The translations under genes were made by a program, and so were the position numbers. The notes under the pieces were generated by a model that ran no database searches, was not told the origin of the DNA, and saw only the letters and a list, made by a program, of their open reading frames with translations. Positions 6,690 through 14,342 of a stretch of 16,725 nt of DNA are shown here, piece after piece (positions within the stretch are counted from its first letter, which is position 1; each line of letters starts with the position of its first letter). Source of the stretch: Myxococcales bacterium. Lineage in GTDB: Bacteria > Myxococcota_A > Polyangia > Fen-1088. The stretch covers positions 1-16,725 of the forward strand of contig PMZX01000142.1 in assembly GCA_003170035.1 (NCBI GenBank). The letters are read 5' to 3'.

Positions 6690-8999
6690 TCACCGCGACA
6701 CCGCGCTTTCTCGGCGGCGGAAGAGGACCAGCGCTAGCCCGACCAGCGCCGATGCCAGCGAGACGCCCAGGCCAGCGCTCATCCAGGGATCGGCGTACTC
6801 CAGCTCTATTCGATGCTTGCCCGGCGGCACCGCCAGCCCCGAGAGCGAGAGGTCGGTTCGATAGACACGCGTCGGGCGCCCGTCGAGGAGTGCACGCCAG
6901 CCCTCGTCCCATGTCTGGTTGATGGCCACGAATGAAAAAGCCTGTCCCTGCGCGTCCACTTCGAGACTGAAGCGCATGGGTGTGTCGCGCCGGATGCGCA
7001 CCTCGGCGGGCGCGGGATGCACCGGGAAGGCCTGAAGCTCGGTGTCCTCCACGCATGCGGTACGAGGAATCTCGTCGCGCAGCCGGCGTACGGCGTCGGA
7101 CCAGCCTGCATGGCCCTGCACGATCTCGACGCGGGACACGGCGAAAGCGAAGGGATTGGTCTCGCGCGCCAGCAGGGCTTCGACCAAGGGACCGCCGCCA
7201 GGACGAACCAGCCGGTCGTTCTCCCACCTGACCCCTGCGCCGAACTCGACGATGGCGGTGACACCGCGCCGTCGGAGCAGCGGCTCAATCAGACTCGGGT
7301 CGGCGTTCACCGTCAGCATGAGGGTGCGGGTGCTTTCGAACGTCCAGCGAAGCTGGGTAAAATCGAAATCGCGCTCGAGCGTCATGGCCAGGCCCCAGCG
7401 CGCCGGGATGGGCGGCTTGGCCAGGCCGCCAGAGGCCGCAAGCCGCGGGTTCCACTCGGCCATGTGGAAGATCAACTCGTTCTGACCGCGTCGGAGCAGC
7501 GGGACCAGGAATCCGGGTGGTTGGGACAGACGAGACACGGGCACCGTGGGCACGAGGGCGCGACCGGCGTCGGCGAGATCGATCGCCAGCAGCGCGCACA
7601 GTGCGAGGCCACGCTGGCTCCGGCTGAAGCGGCGGCCGATGCAGAGGAGCCCGAGCGAGGCCAGCGCCACCGCGGAAAAGCGCAGGGCATCCAGCGCGGC
7701 CATCTTTTCGAGATGCGCATCCGAGGCTCGTGTCGAGGCAATCCAAAGGCCACCCGCCAGCAAGAAGCCGAGCAACGAGAAGCCCGACAGCCAGGGTCGC
7801 AGCCGCCGCCGGACCCCGGCTCGCCCCATCACGATCCAGTCAAATCCATGGCTCCCCACCACCACCACGGGGAAGATGAAGAGCACGGAAAACCTTTCCG
7901 GGAAGCGAACACCCCAGAATCCCGGCACGTGGCGCAGCAAGGGCCAGATCACGAAATGGTCGCCCAGGGCCACGAGATACCCCAGTGCGCTCACCGCGGC
8001 CCAGCCGAGCAGGGCGCGCCGTCGCATCCGCCAGGCCGCCAGGGCCAGCAGGCTGATGAGCAGACCGGGATACAGCGAGTAGAGGAAGGGGAAGGTCTTG
8101 TCGCCGTACAGAGCGCGGCCCCAGTACCGGGTCGGATCCGCGCGGTTGACGTGACCCAGAACGTGCGGCGAGAAGAGATCGAAGAGTCGCACCGCCGGCA
8201 TGGACCATTCGTTGGCCATGGCATCGGTCAGACCCAACGCGCGCACCGTCTTGCCGGCGTGATGGATTCCAGGCAGCAGCACGATGGCGCCCATGGCCAC
8301 ACCCAGCCCGAGCCCGAGCGCCAGCATGCACAGCGCCCGTCGCCCCGCCCGCACGCGGGGCGAGAGCACGGTGGCCAGAACGAAGAACGGCATGGCAATC
8401 AGGATCGAGGGCTCGCCCGTCAGACACTGCACGCCCAAAGCAAAGGCCAGGCCGGTGATGTTGGACAGCGACGGCGATCGCATCAGCCTCATCACGAAGG
8501 TGAGAGCGAGCGGGATGACCGACGCGCTGAAAAGCGTGGGCAGCAGATTGGTGGACGAGAGCAGGTAGCCGCCCAGACCCCAGGCCAGGGCCCCGGCCAG
8601 GGCCGCGACCCGGCTGCGCCGCAAATGGCGCAGGAACCAGAACATGCATGCCGCGCCCGCCAGCGGCGGCAGGATCACCTGCAGCCGGAAGGCCCATTCG
8701 AAGGGCAGCAGGAGAAACAGCATGGTCAGTGGATGGAAGAGTTCGTGCTCGGGGTTGGCAGCGAAGGGCTGGCCTGACCCGAAGAAGGGATTCCATAGGG
8801 GAATCGCCCCCGAGGCCCGGGTGAGCGGCGCTACCAGCCACTTGGCGGCGTAGTAGTACGAGCCGAGATCGCGGTCGGCGAACGTCTCGCCTTGGAAGAG
8901 GGCGCGCCCGAACAGGACGACCACCACGAAGAGCAGTACCAGGCTGGCGACGATCGAGAAGCGGCGGGAACTCAAACCAGCGTCCAACTCGATCACCAC
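6690..8999 (-). CDS. YfhO-family polytopic membrane protein
   Basis: 769 residues with a dozen or more hydrophobic segments and a C-terminal soluble part ending in a final membrane helix (about 740-762). The first outside loop has ADRDLGSYYYAAKW (41-54) and IPLWNPFFGSGQPFAANP (66-83), the hallmark of the YfhO family, related to GT-C glycosyltransferases. A C-terminal segment reads GWRALLDG, then RVYRTDLSLSGLAVPPGKHRIELEY, also typical. In Gram-positive bacteria YfhO proteins take part in glycosylating lipoteichoic acid. No substrate can be named here. The start is GTG at 8999; the adjacent GTG at 8996 would give a GTGA overlap with the lgt2 stop, matching the other junctions, and is an equal candidate. 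The overlap indicates translational coupling to lgt2. It is the last gene of the operon headed by ileS. Confidence 0.8.
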   Translation of the reverse strand: MVIELDAGLSSRRFSIVASLVLLFVVVVLFGRALFQGETFADRDLGSYYYAAKWLVAPLTRASGAIPLWNPFFGSGQPFAANPEHELFHPLTMLFLLLPFEWAFRLQVILPPLAGAACMFWFLRHLRRSRVAALAGALAWGLGGYLLSSTNLLPTLFSASVIPLALTFVMRLMRSPSLSNITGLAFALGVQCLTGEPSILIAMPFFVLATVLSPRVRAGRRALCMLALGLGLGVAMGAIVLLPGIHHAGKTVRALGLTDAMANEWSMPAVRLFDLFSPHVLGHVNRADPTRYWGRALYGDKTFPFLYSLYPGLLISLLALAAWRMRRRALLGWAAVSALGYLVALGDHFVIWPLLRHVPGFWGVRFPERFSVLFIFPVVVVGSHGFDWIVMGRAGVRRRLRPWLSGFSLLGFLLAGGLWIASTRASDAHLEKMAALDALRFSAVALASLGLLCIGRRFSRSQRGLALCALLAIDLADAGRALVPTVPVSRLSQPPGFLVPLLRRGQNELIFHMAEWNPRLAASGGLAKPPIPARWGLAMTLERDFDFTQLRWTFESTRTLMLTVNADPSLIEPLLRRRGVTAIVEFGAGVRWENDRLVRPGGGPLVEALLARETNPFAFAVSRVEIVQGHAGWSDAVRRLRDEIPRTACVEDTELQAFPVHPAPAEVRIRRDTPMRFSLEVDAQGQAFSFVAINQTWDEGWRALLDGRPTRVYRTDLSLSGLAVPPGKHRIELEYADPWMSAGLGVSLASALVGLALVLFRRRESAVSR

Positions 9000-9937
9000 C
9001 GATCGCCCGGTGTTCCTGTTGGCTCCGGATTGGTGACCCGGCGACGCAGGATCCGGTAGGCGACAGCCGCGGCGGTGCCTAGTGCGAGGCTCAGGGCCTG
9101 CGCGGTCGAGAGTGCGAGAGGTTGGTTGATTGGCAGGTCGAGCCAGGCCGCCACGCGCGGCAGGGGGATCTCGAAGAGAAATCCCCGGCCGGTGTCCCCG
9201 CGCAGAACCTCGACGGTCGCGCGCAGGAGCGCATAGCCCATGACGTAGACCAGGGCGAGCGAGCCAGGAAACCGCCGACGTCGGCCCAGTACAACCAGCA
9301 AGGCGAAGAGCAACCCTTCACCTGCGGCCTCGTAGAGCTGTGTGGGCGCAAGCGCCGGGGTGAAAAGCGCGTCTGGCGCGACCAGTCGCCGGTCGACCAA
9401 TTCGTGGTACGCGACGCTGGCGGGCGGGAAGTGCACACCGAGCGTAGAAACCTTGCCGTAGCAGCATCCGGCCAGAAAACAACCCACGCGTCCCAGGGCA
9501 TGGCCCAGAGCCAGCGAGGGAGCGAGCAGGTCAGCCACGTTGCCGAGAGGCCAGGAACGCCGGTGTGCAAAGAGCAAGACCACGCCCCCTGCCGCGAGAG
9601 CGCCTCCGTAGAAGACCAGGCCGCCTTGCCAGATGAAGAGCGGTGCTGCGCAATCGGCGAAAACGCTCAGGGCAGGGCGGGCCGTGCCGGTTCCCGCGCA
9701 CAGGCGCGCATAGCCGCTGACGTGCACGAGCACATAGAGGGCGCGCGAGCCGACGATGCCTGCCACCAGAGCCCAGAAGCTCAGGTCGAGCACGGCAGCG
9801 GCGTCGAAGCCCATCCGCCGTCCCTGGCGAAGCGCGAACAGGACGCCCACGATCGCGCCCATGGCGACAAGAAAGCCGTAGGCGTGGATGTCCAACCCAT
9901 GCGACCCGAGGTGAAGGGTGAAGAGGTTCGGCCTCAC
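8993..9937 (-). CDS. lgt: Prolipoprotein diacylglyceryl transferase, second paralogue
   Basis: 314 residues, inner membrane. Lgt moves diacylglycerol from phosphatidylglycerol to the lipobox cysteine of prolipoproteins. Visible motifs are LDIHAYGFLVAMG (15-27), IWQGGLVFYGG (102-112), the family signature GRVGCFLAGCCYGK (149-162), APTQLYEAAGEG (197-208) and the late segment GYALLRATVEVLRGD (234-248). The E. coli active-site His of the GG-x-x-x-HGG motif is Tyr110 here, as in lgt1. A loop before IWQGGL holds Cys80 and Cys96. An open frame extends upstream to 10054, but the start is set at GTG 9937: it gives a GTGA overlap with the lgt1 stop, has GGGAG five bases before it, and the family homology begins there (RPNLFTLHL). 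The extra N-terminal residues are the lgt1 sequence in another frame. It is diverged from lgt1, so not a recent duplicate. Confidence 0.88.
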   Translation of the reverse strand: MRPNLFTLHLGSHGLDIHAYGFLVAMGAIVGVLFALRQGRRMGFDAAAVLDLSFWALVAGIVGSRALYVLVHVSGYARLCAGTGTARPALSVFADCAAPLFIWQGGLVFYGGALAAGGVVLLFAHRRSWPLGNVADLLAPSLALGHALGRVGCFLAGCCYGKVSTLGVHFPPASVAYHELVDRRLVAPDALFTPALAPTQLYEAAGEGLLFALLVVLGRRRRFPGSLALVYVMGYALLRATVEVLRGDTGRGFLFEIPLPRVAAWLDLPINQPLALSTAQALSLALGTAAAVAYRILRRRVTNPEPTGTPGDRW

Positions 9938-10914
9938 GCGCGCTCCCGCGCAGGCGCCGGGTCCGCCAGCCAGCGCGAGCGCAGACCACCCAGCAGCAGG
10001 GCGATGCCACATGCGACGAGGGGCACGGACAGGATCTGAGAGGTGGACAGCCAACCGAAGAACACGCCGCGATCGTCGTCGCGAAATATCTCGACGAAGG
10101 AACGCAACACACCCTTGCTAATGAGCAGCCAGGCGAAGACCTGACCATCGATCCGTTTTCGTCGCCGCACCACCAGATACAGCAGCAGGAACATGCCGAA
10201 GTCGAGCAGGGCGAGGTAGATCTGGGTCGGGTGCACGGGCAGGACCGGGCCGCCCTCGGGGATCAGGCCGGCCGTGCGTTGCGCCTCCCACACGGTGCTG
10301 CCGGTGGGAAAGTGCACGGCCCAGGGCAGATGCGACACCTTGCCGTAGCAGCAGCCGTTGAGAAAGCAGCCCACGCGGGTCAGCGCCAAACCGAAGGCGA
10401 TCCAGGGCGCGGCCAGATCCGCCACCACCCAGCGACCCATGCGATGCTTGCGCGCGTAGAGGATGCCGAAGAGCGCGGCGAAGACGAACCCGCCGTAATA
10501 GGCAAGGCCGCCCCGCCACACCTTGAACACGGCAAGACAGTCACGCGGCGGGTGGCAGGTGTGGGTGGCCAGGCTGCAGACGTAGTCCCAGCCGCACTCC
10601 GAGCTGGCGCTGCACTGGGCGACCTTGGCCTCGGTGGCGGCGACCTTGAAGTTGTCCACGCACAAGTTTACGTAGTCGTGGAAATGGCCGTCGGCGAGGA
10701 TGTGCTGGACGCGCGCTCCGATCACCGCCCACAGGATGAGACCGAGCCAGAGATCGTAGATCCGCTCGCGGTCGAGCCCGAGCTTGCCCGCTTCTCGCCG
10801 CATCATCCACAGGCCGACCAAGAAGCTCAGCCCGAGCATGGTGAAGTAGGCGGGGAGGTCGAGCCGCCCCAGCAGCGGAAGGTCGATCCCGAAGTCGATC
10901 AGGATCGGGCGCAT
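9934..10914 (-). CDS. lgt: Prolipoprotein diacylglyceryl transferase with cysteine-rich insert, first paralogue
   Basis: 326 residues, inner membrane, first of two tandem Lgt genes. Motifs are LPAYFTMLGLSFLVGL (22-35), VWRGGLAYYGGF (132-143), TRVGCFLNGCCYGK (179-192), PWAVHFP (197-203), HPTQIYLALLDFG (228-240) and LRSFVEIFRDDD (270-281). Tyr140 replaces the His of the E. coli HGG motif. Between the second and third membrane helices there is an insert of about 45 residues (about 82-128) with six cysteines: C85, C101, C107, C113, C120 and C126. Such an insert is not part of classical Lgt and is predicted to face the periplasm. The ATG at 10914 lies 5 bases after the lspA stop and begins the normal Lgt N-terminus; the frame stays open to 11601, but only as a shadow of lspA and ileS. 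Phosphatidylglycerol for the reaction derives from the PgsA pathway. Confidence 0.9.
   Translation of the reverse strand: MRPILIDFGIDLPLLGRLDLPAYFTMLGLSFLVGLWMMRREAGKLGLDRERIYDLWLGLILWAVIGARVQHILADGHFHDYVNLCVDNFKVAATEAKVAQCSASSECGWDYVCSLATHTCHPPRDCLAVFKVWRGGLAYYGGFVFAALFGILYARKHRMGRWVVADLAAPWIAFGLALTRVGCFLNGCCYGKVSHLPWAVHFPTGSTVWEAQRTAGLIPEGGPVLPVHPTQIYLALLDFGMFLLLYLVVRRRKRIDGQVFAWLLISKGVLRSFVEIFRDDDRGVFFGWLSTSQILSVPLVACGIALLLGGLRSRWLADPAPARERA
9943..9947 (-). promoter_or_regulatory. Shine-Dalgarno site deciding the lgt2 start
   Basis: GGGAG on the minus strand, 5 bases before GTG 9937. Together with the GTGA stop-start overlap it supports 9937 over the upstream in-frame ATG at 10054. Confidence 0.6.
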
Positions 10915-10919
10915 GGGGA

Positions 10920-11450
10920 CTAGCGGCCGCCGCGCGCCCGTTCGGGCGGCGAGTCGGCCGCGCGGCGCCGGTCGAACATCATGTCGAGCGCCATCAGACA
11001 CACGCCCACTACCAGGGCCGCGTCTGCGACATTGAAGGCAGGCCATTCGTGGCCATGGTAGTGCCACACGATGAAGTCGCTCACCCGGCCGACCGCGATA
11101 CGGTCGATGAGGTTGCCCACCGCGCCCCCAGCGACCAGGCCGAGCGCCAGGTGCAGCCTGCTCTGGCCAGGATCCGTACGGCGCAGGTACTGGAAGACCA
11201 GGGCGAGCGCTGCTAGAGCCACCAGGGTCAGTAGAACGCGGCCGCCCGGCATCTTCTGGAGCATCCCGAACGCCACGCCGGTGTTCTCCGAGTAGCGCAG
11301 GTCGAAGCAGCCATCGACGACTACGACACTTCGCCACGAGTCGAGAGGCTTGAGGTGGGTACGGGCCAGCACCTTGGTCCACTGGTCGAGAAAGATCGAT
11401 AGTGCGGCCGTGACCGTGAACAGGATGTTGCGGGTTCTGGTGGAGCTCAT
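10920..11450 (-). CDS. lspA: Lipoprotein signal peptidase (signal peptidase II)
   Basis: A 176-residue inner-membrane aspartic protease that removes the signal peptide of prolipoproteins after Lgt has attached diacylglycerol. Conserved blocks: FLDQWTKVL (20-28), YSENTGVAFGML (53-64), GLVAGGAVGNLIDRIAVGRVSDFI (about 104-127) and AFNVADAAL (138-146). The catalytic aspartates are D116 (NLIDR) and D143 (FNVAD). Four membrane segments are apparent. Length is normal. The start is ATG 11450, which overlaps the ileS stop as ATGA and has GGAG five bases upstream. An in-frame ATG at 11492 would add 14 basic residues taken from the ileS zinc-finger coding region and is rejected. The ileS-lspA pair is conserved in many bacteria; lgt follows here instead of the fkpB-ispH genes of E. 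coli. Confidence 0.95.
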   Translation of the reverse strand: MSSTRTRNILFTVTAALSIFLDQWTKVLARTHLKPLDSWRSVVVVDGCFDLRYSENTGVAFGMLQKMPGGRVLLTLVALAALALVFQYLRRTDPGQSRLHLALGLVAGGAVGNLIDRIAVGRVSDFIVWHYHGHEWPAFNVADAALVVGVCLMALDMMFDRRRAADSPPERARGGR

Positions 11451-14302
11451 CGTGGCTCCAGCAAGCTGACCACGGCGGCGCAGCGAACGCAAAGGTTAGG
11501 CTCCGCAGCGAACCCAGAGGCCGACCCGGTGCGCCGCCAGCAGCGCGGGCATTCCGGACCGCTGGCCTCGCTGACCGTGATCTCGGTCGCACCCGCTGCA
11601 TTGTCGGCCGCGAGCTCCAGTTGCGACACCACGGTCAACTCGAGAAGGTTCCCGAGATCGCGCTGCCAGAGATCTCGCTCGGCCGCGGTCGGCCGCACAG
11701 TGACCTTGGCCTCCAAAGACTTGTGGCCCGCGGCACGGAAAGGCTCGACCTTGGCCAGGATGCTCTCGCGCAGGGGCCGGATGTCGTCCTGCCAGCGCCG
11801 GAGCGCATCCCCCATGGCCGTCGGATCCTTGCGGATCTGGCCGTGCACGTCGAAAGCCTCGCTCGTCTGTCGCAAGAGCTCGTCGGCCACGTCCTGCGCC
11901 GAGAAGCACATAATAGGAGCCATCCAGGTGGCGATGGTGCGCACCATCTCGTGAAAGACGGTCTGTACGCTGCGCCGGCTGGCCGACCCAGGTGCGTCGC
12001 AGTACAGGATGTCCTTGACCGGATCCAGATACTCGGCCGACACCGTGACCACATAGTCCACCAGCCGGCGGACCACGTCGTGGAAGACGTAGTTGCCGTA
12101 GTCGACGAAGACTTGCCGGTCGCGGTCGCGCAGCACTCCCAGGGCCAGACGATCCAGCTCGCGCAACTTGTCGTCGGGCAGAAGGTCGCGCGAGGGCGCG
12201 AAGTCATACAGGTTGGAAAGAAGGTAGCGGCAGGTGTTGCGGATCTTGCGGTACGACTCGCCCAGCTGGTCCAGGATGGTCTTGCTGAACACCACGTCCG
12301 CTTGGTAGTCGGCGGCGGCGGCCCATAGGCGCAGAAGCTCGGCGCCGTTCTTCTCCATCCACACGCCGGGCTCGACGTAGTCGGTCTTGACGCCAGCGGC
12401 GCGCGCCTTCTCGATCTCGGACTTGGAATACACCTTGCCGCGCTCGTCCAGCACCCAGCCATGGGTGAGCACCGCTTTGTAGGGCGCGCTGCCACGCGCA
12501 GCTACCGCAGCCAGCAGCGACGAATGGAACCAGCCTCGGTGCTGGTCCGCGCCTTCGAGATAGAGATCGACCTTCTCGCCTCTGGGCACCAGCACACCGT
12601 CGGCCACGGCCGCCCATGACACGCCCGACTCGAACCAGACGTCGACGATGTCCTCGCCCTTGTCGAGATCGGTGCCTTGGCACCTTGGGCAGTGCGTGCC
12701 GGCCGGGGCCAGCTCGCTGGTAGGCCTGCTGAACCAGGCGTTGGCGCCCTCGGCCTCGAAAACCGTGGCCACGAAATCCATCGCCTCGGGCAGAAGGAAG
12801 GGCTCGTCGCAGGCCTTGCAGACATAGGCAGGGATGGGCACGCCCCACAAGCGCTGGCGCGACAGGCACCAGTCGGGCCGAACCTCGATCATGCCGCTGA
12901 TGCGATCGCGGCCCCAGGTCGGGATCCACTGGGTGTGCTCGATTTCAGCCAGCGCCTTTTCGCGCAAACTGCCCGCGTCGCCCCGATCGCCCAGGCGTGC
13001 GAACCACTGGCTGGTGGCGCGGAACAGGACCGGGTGCTTGCAGCGCCAGCAATGGGGATACTGGTGTCGCACTGTCTCGCCCGGCTGGTTGAGCAGGAAG
13101 CCGGTCTCGGCCAGATGGGCGACGATCTTGGGGTTGGCCTCCAGCACGTTCTGGCCAGCCCACAGCGGCACCTCGGCGGTGTAGCGGCCGCGGCCGTCCA
13201 CCGGGGCGTAGATCTCCAGGCCTTCGGCGCGACCGACGGTGTAGTCCTCGGCGCCGTGGCCCGGGGCAGTGTGTACCAGTCCAGTGCCTGCCTCCAGCGT
13301 GGCGTGTGGGGCGAAGGTCAGGCGGAAATCGCGCTCGTTGCGTGGCTCACCGACGAACGGGTGTTGGTAGCGCACGCCGCGCAGGGAGAGAAGCTTGTCG
13401 GCGGCGATCTTGATCCATTCATTCTTGGGCGGGGCAGCAAGACCGCAGGCGGCGAGGAAGGCCTCGGCCAACTCGCGCGCCACGATGAGGTACTCGCGCC
13501 GGCCGCTGCGTTCGACCGGGACACCGACATAGGCGAGTTGCGGGTTGGCCACTACGGCCAGGTTGGCGGCCAGGGTCCACGGAGTGGTGGTCCAGATGAC
13601 CAGCGCGGCGGGCGCATCGTCGAACAGCCGCTCCACCGCGGGCTGGCCAGGCTGAAGCGGGAAGCGCACGTAGATCGACGGCGAGCTGTGGTCGGCGTAC
13701 TCCACCTCGGCCTCGGCCAACGCCGTCTGGTGGGTGGTGCACCAATGCACCGGCCGCTTGGCCCGGTAGAGCAGGCCCTGGCGGGCAAAGGCCGCCAGGA
13801 TGCGCACGATGGTCGCCTCGTAGCCTTTGGACAGCGTCAGGTAGGGGTGATCCCACTGGCCCACGCAGCCCAGGCGCCGGAAATCGGCGCGCATCACGTC
13901 GACGAACTTGAGCGCGTGGGCCTCGCACCGCTTGCGCAACTCGGCCGTGCCCAGCTTGGCGCGGCCGCCGGCCGTCTTTTCCACCTGGTGCTCGATGGGA
14001 AGACCGTGGCAATCCCAGCCGGGCACGAAGGGCGCGCTCTTGCCCATCAGAAACTGCGAGCGGACGATGATGTCCTTCAAGACCTTGTTCAGCAGAGTGC
14101 CGTAGTGAATACCCCCGGTCGCGTAGGGAGGGCCGTCGTGCAGGACGAAGGACGGAGCGCCGGCGGCCTGGCGAGCCGCCAGCAGTGTCTCGTAGTGACG
14201 TTCGTCGGCCCAGCGCTTGAGCCACAGGGGCTCGCGGCGGGCCAGGTCGGCCCGCATGGGGAATTCGGTCTTGGGGAGGCTGAGGGTGTTCTTCCAGTCC
14301 AC
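11447..14302 (-). CDS. ileS: Isoleucyl-tRNA synthetase
   Basis: A 951-residue class I synthetase that charges tRNA-Ile in the cytoplasm; length is typical of the bacterial form. Features in order: DGPPYATGGIHYGTLLNKVLKD (56-77), holding the HIGH-type motif as HYGT; GWDCHGLPIEHQVEK (95-109); the CP1 editing-domain threonine-rich peptide WTTTPWTLAAN (237-247) and APGHGAEDY of the editing site; SGVSW in the catalytic core; the KMSKS-type loop as VYSKS (624-628); and a C-terminal zinc ribbon with C918-x2-C921 and C938-x2-C941, the mark of bacterial IleRS. The start is GTG 14302, with no Shine-Dalgarno sequence; the N-terminus WKNTLSLPKTEFPMRADL fits the family (cf. the usual Y-x-x-TL-x-LP-x-T-x-FPM). 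It heads the operon with lspA, lgt1, lgt2 and the YfhO-family gene. Confidence 0.96.
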   Translation of the reverse strand: MDWKNTLSLPKTEFPMRADLARREPLWLKRWADERHYETLLAARQAAGAPSFVLHDGPPYATGGIHYGTLLNKVLKDIIVRSQFLMGKSAPFVPGWDCHGLPIEHQVEKTAGGRAKLGTAELRKRCEAHALKFVDVMRADFRRLGCVGQWDHPYLTLSKGYEATIVRILAAFARQGLLYRAKRPVHWCTTHQTALAEAEVEYADHSSPSIYVRFPLQPGQPAVERLFDDAPAALVIWTTTPWTLAANLAVVANPQLAYVGVPVERSGRREYLIVARELAEAFLAACGLAAPPKNEWIKIAADKLLSLRGVRYQHPFVGEPRNERDFRLTFAPHATLEAGTGLVHTAPGHGAEDYTVGRAEGLEIYAPVDGRGRYTAEVPLWAGQNVLEANPKIVAHLAETGFLLNQPGETVRHQYPHCWRCKHPVLFRATSQWFARLGDRGDAGSLREKALAEIEHTQWIPTWGRDRISGMIEVRPDWCLSRQRLWGVPIPAYVCKACDEPFLLPEAMDFVATVFEAEGANAWFSRPTSELAPAGTHCPRCQGTDLDKGEDIVDVWFESGVSWAAVADGVLVPRGEKVDLYLEGADQHRGWFHSSLLAAVAARGSAPYKAVLTHGWVLDERGKVYSKSEIEKARAAGVKTDYVEPGVWMEKNGAELLRLWAAAADYQADVVFSKTILDQLGESYRKIRNTCRYLLSNLYDFAPSRDLLPDDKLRELDRLALGVLRDRDRQVFVDYGNYVFHDVVRRLVDYVVTVSAEYLDPVKDILYCDAPGSASRRSVQTVFHEMVRTIATWMAPIMCFSAQDVADELLRQTSEAFDVHGQIRKDPTAMGDALRRWQDDIRPLRESILAKVEPFRAAGHKSLEAKVTVRPTAAERDLWQRDLGNLLELTVVSQLELAADNAAGATEITVSEASGPECPRCWRRTGSASGFAAEPNLCVRCAAVVSLLEPR
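11456..11459 (-). promoter_or_regulatory. Shine-Dalgarno site deciding the lspA start
   Basis: GGAG on the minus strand, 5 bases before ATG 11450. It supports that start over the in-frame ATG at 11492. It lies inside the last codons of ileS. Confidence 0.6.
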
Positions 14303-14312
14303 GGGTCGGCGG

Positions 14313-14318
14313 ATACTA
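14313..14318 (-). promoter_or_regulatory. Possible -10 hexamer for ileS operon
   Basis: TAGTAT on the minus strand, 10 bases before the ileS GTG. The gap between ileS and the divergent deaminase gene is only 40 bases (14303-14342), so both promoters must lie here or reach into the genes. There is no room for a T-box leader. Confidence 0.35.
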
Positions 14319-14330
14319 GCAGAATCATGC

Positions 14331-14336
14331 TAGATA
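14331..14336 (+). promoter_or_regulatory. Possible -10 hexamer for the dCMP deaminase gene
   Basis: TAGATA, preceded by TGC (an extended -10-like TGN) and 6 bases before ATG 14343. The last base is A rather than the usual T, and there is no clear -35. Compatible with a leaderless transcript. Confidence 0.25.
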
Positions 14337-14342
14337 GGGCGC

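Noticed and set aside
7017..8777. Plus-strand open frame of 586 codons opposite the YfhO-family gene
   Set aside because: Extremely rich in Gln, Arg, Gly, His and Glu with no hydrophobic core, as expected from reading a membrane-protein gene backwards. The YfhO frame has clear motifs.
9938..10054. ATG at 10054 as the start of lgt2
   Set aside because: The added 39 residues are out-of-frame lgt1 coding sequence. GTG 9937 has a Shine-Dalgarno site and a GTGA overlap.
11451..11492. ATG at 11492 as the start of lspA
   Set aside because: It adds 14 basic residues read from the ileS zinc-ribbon codons. ATG 11450 has GGAG and an ATGA overlap.
10915..11601. N-terminal extension of the lgt1 frame to an upstream ATG at 11601
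   Set aside because: The extra 229 residues are out-of-frame readings of lspA and ileS, rich in Arg and Pro. The Lgt N-terminus begins at 10914, just after the lspA stop.
14303..14342. T-box or other leader riboswitch for ileS
   Set aside because: The gap to the divergent gene is only 40 bases, too short for a T-box, and no specifier structure is seen.
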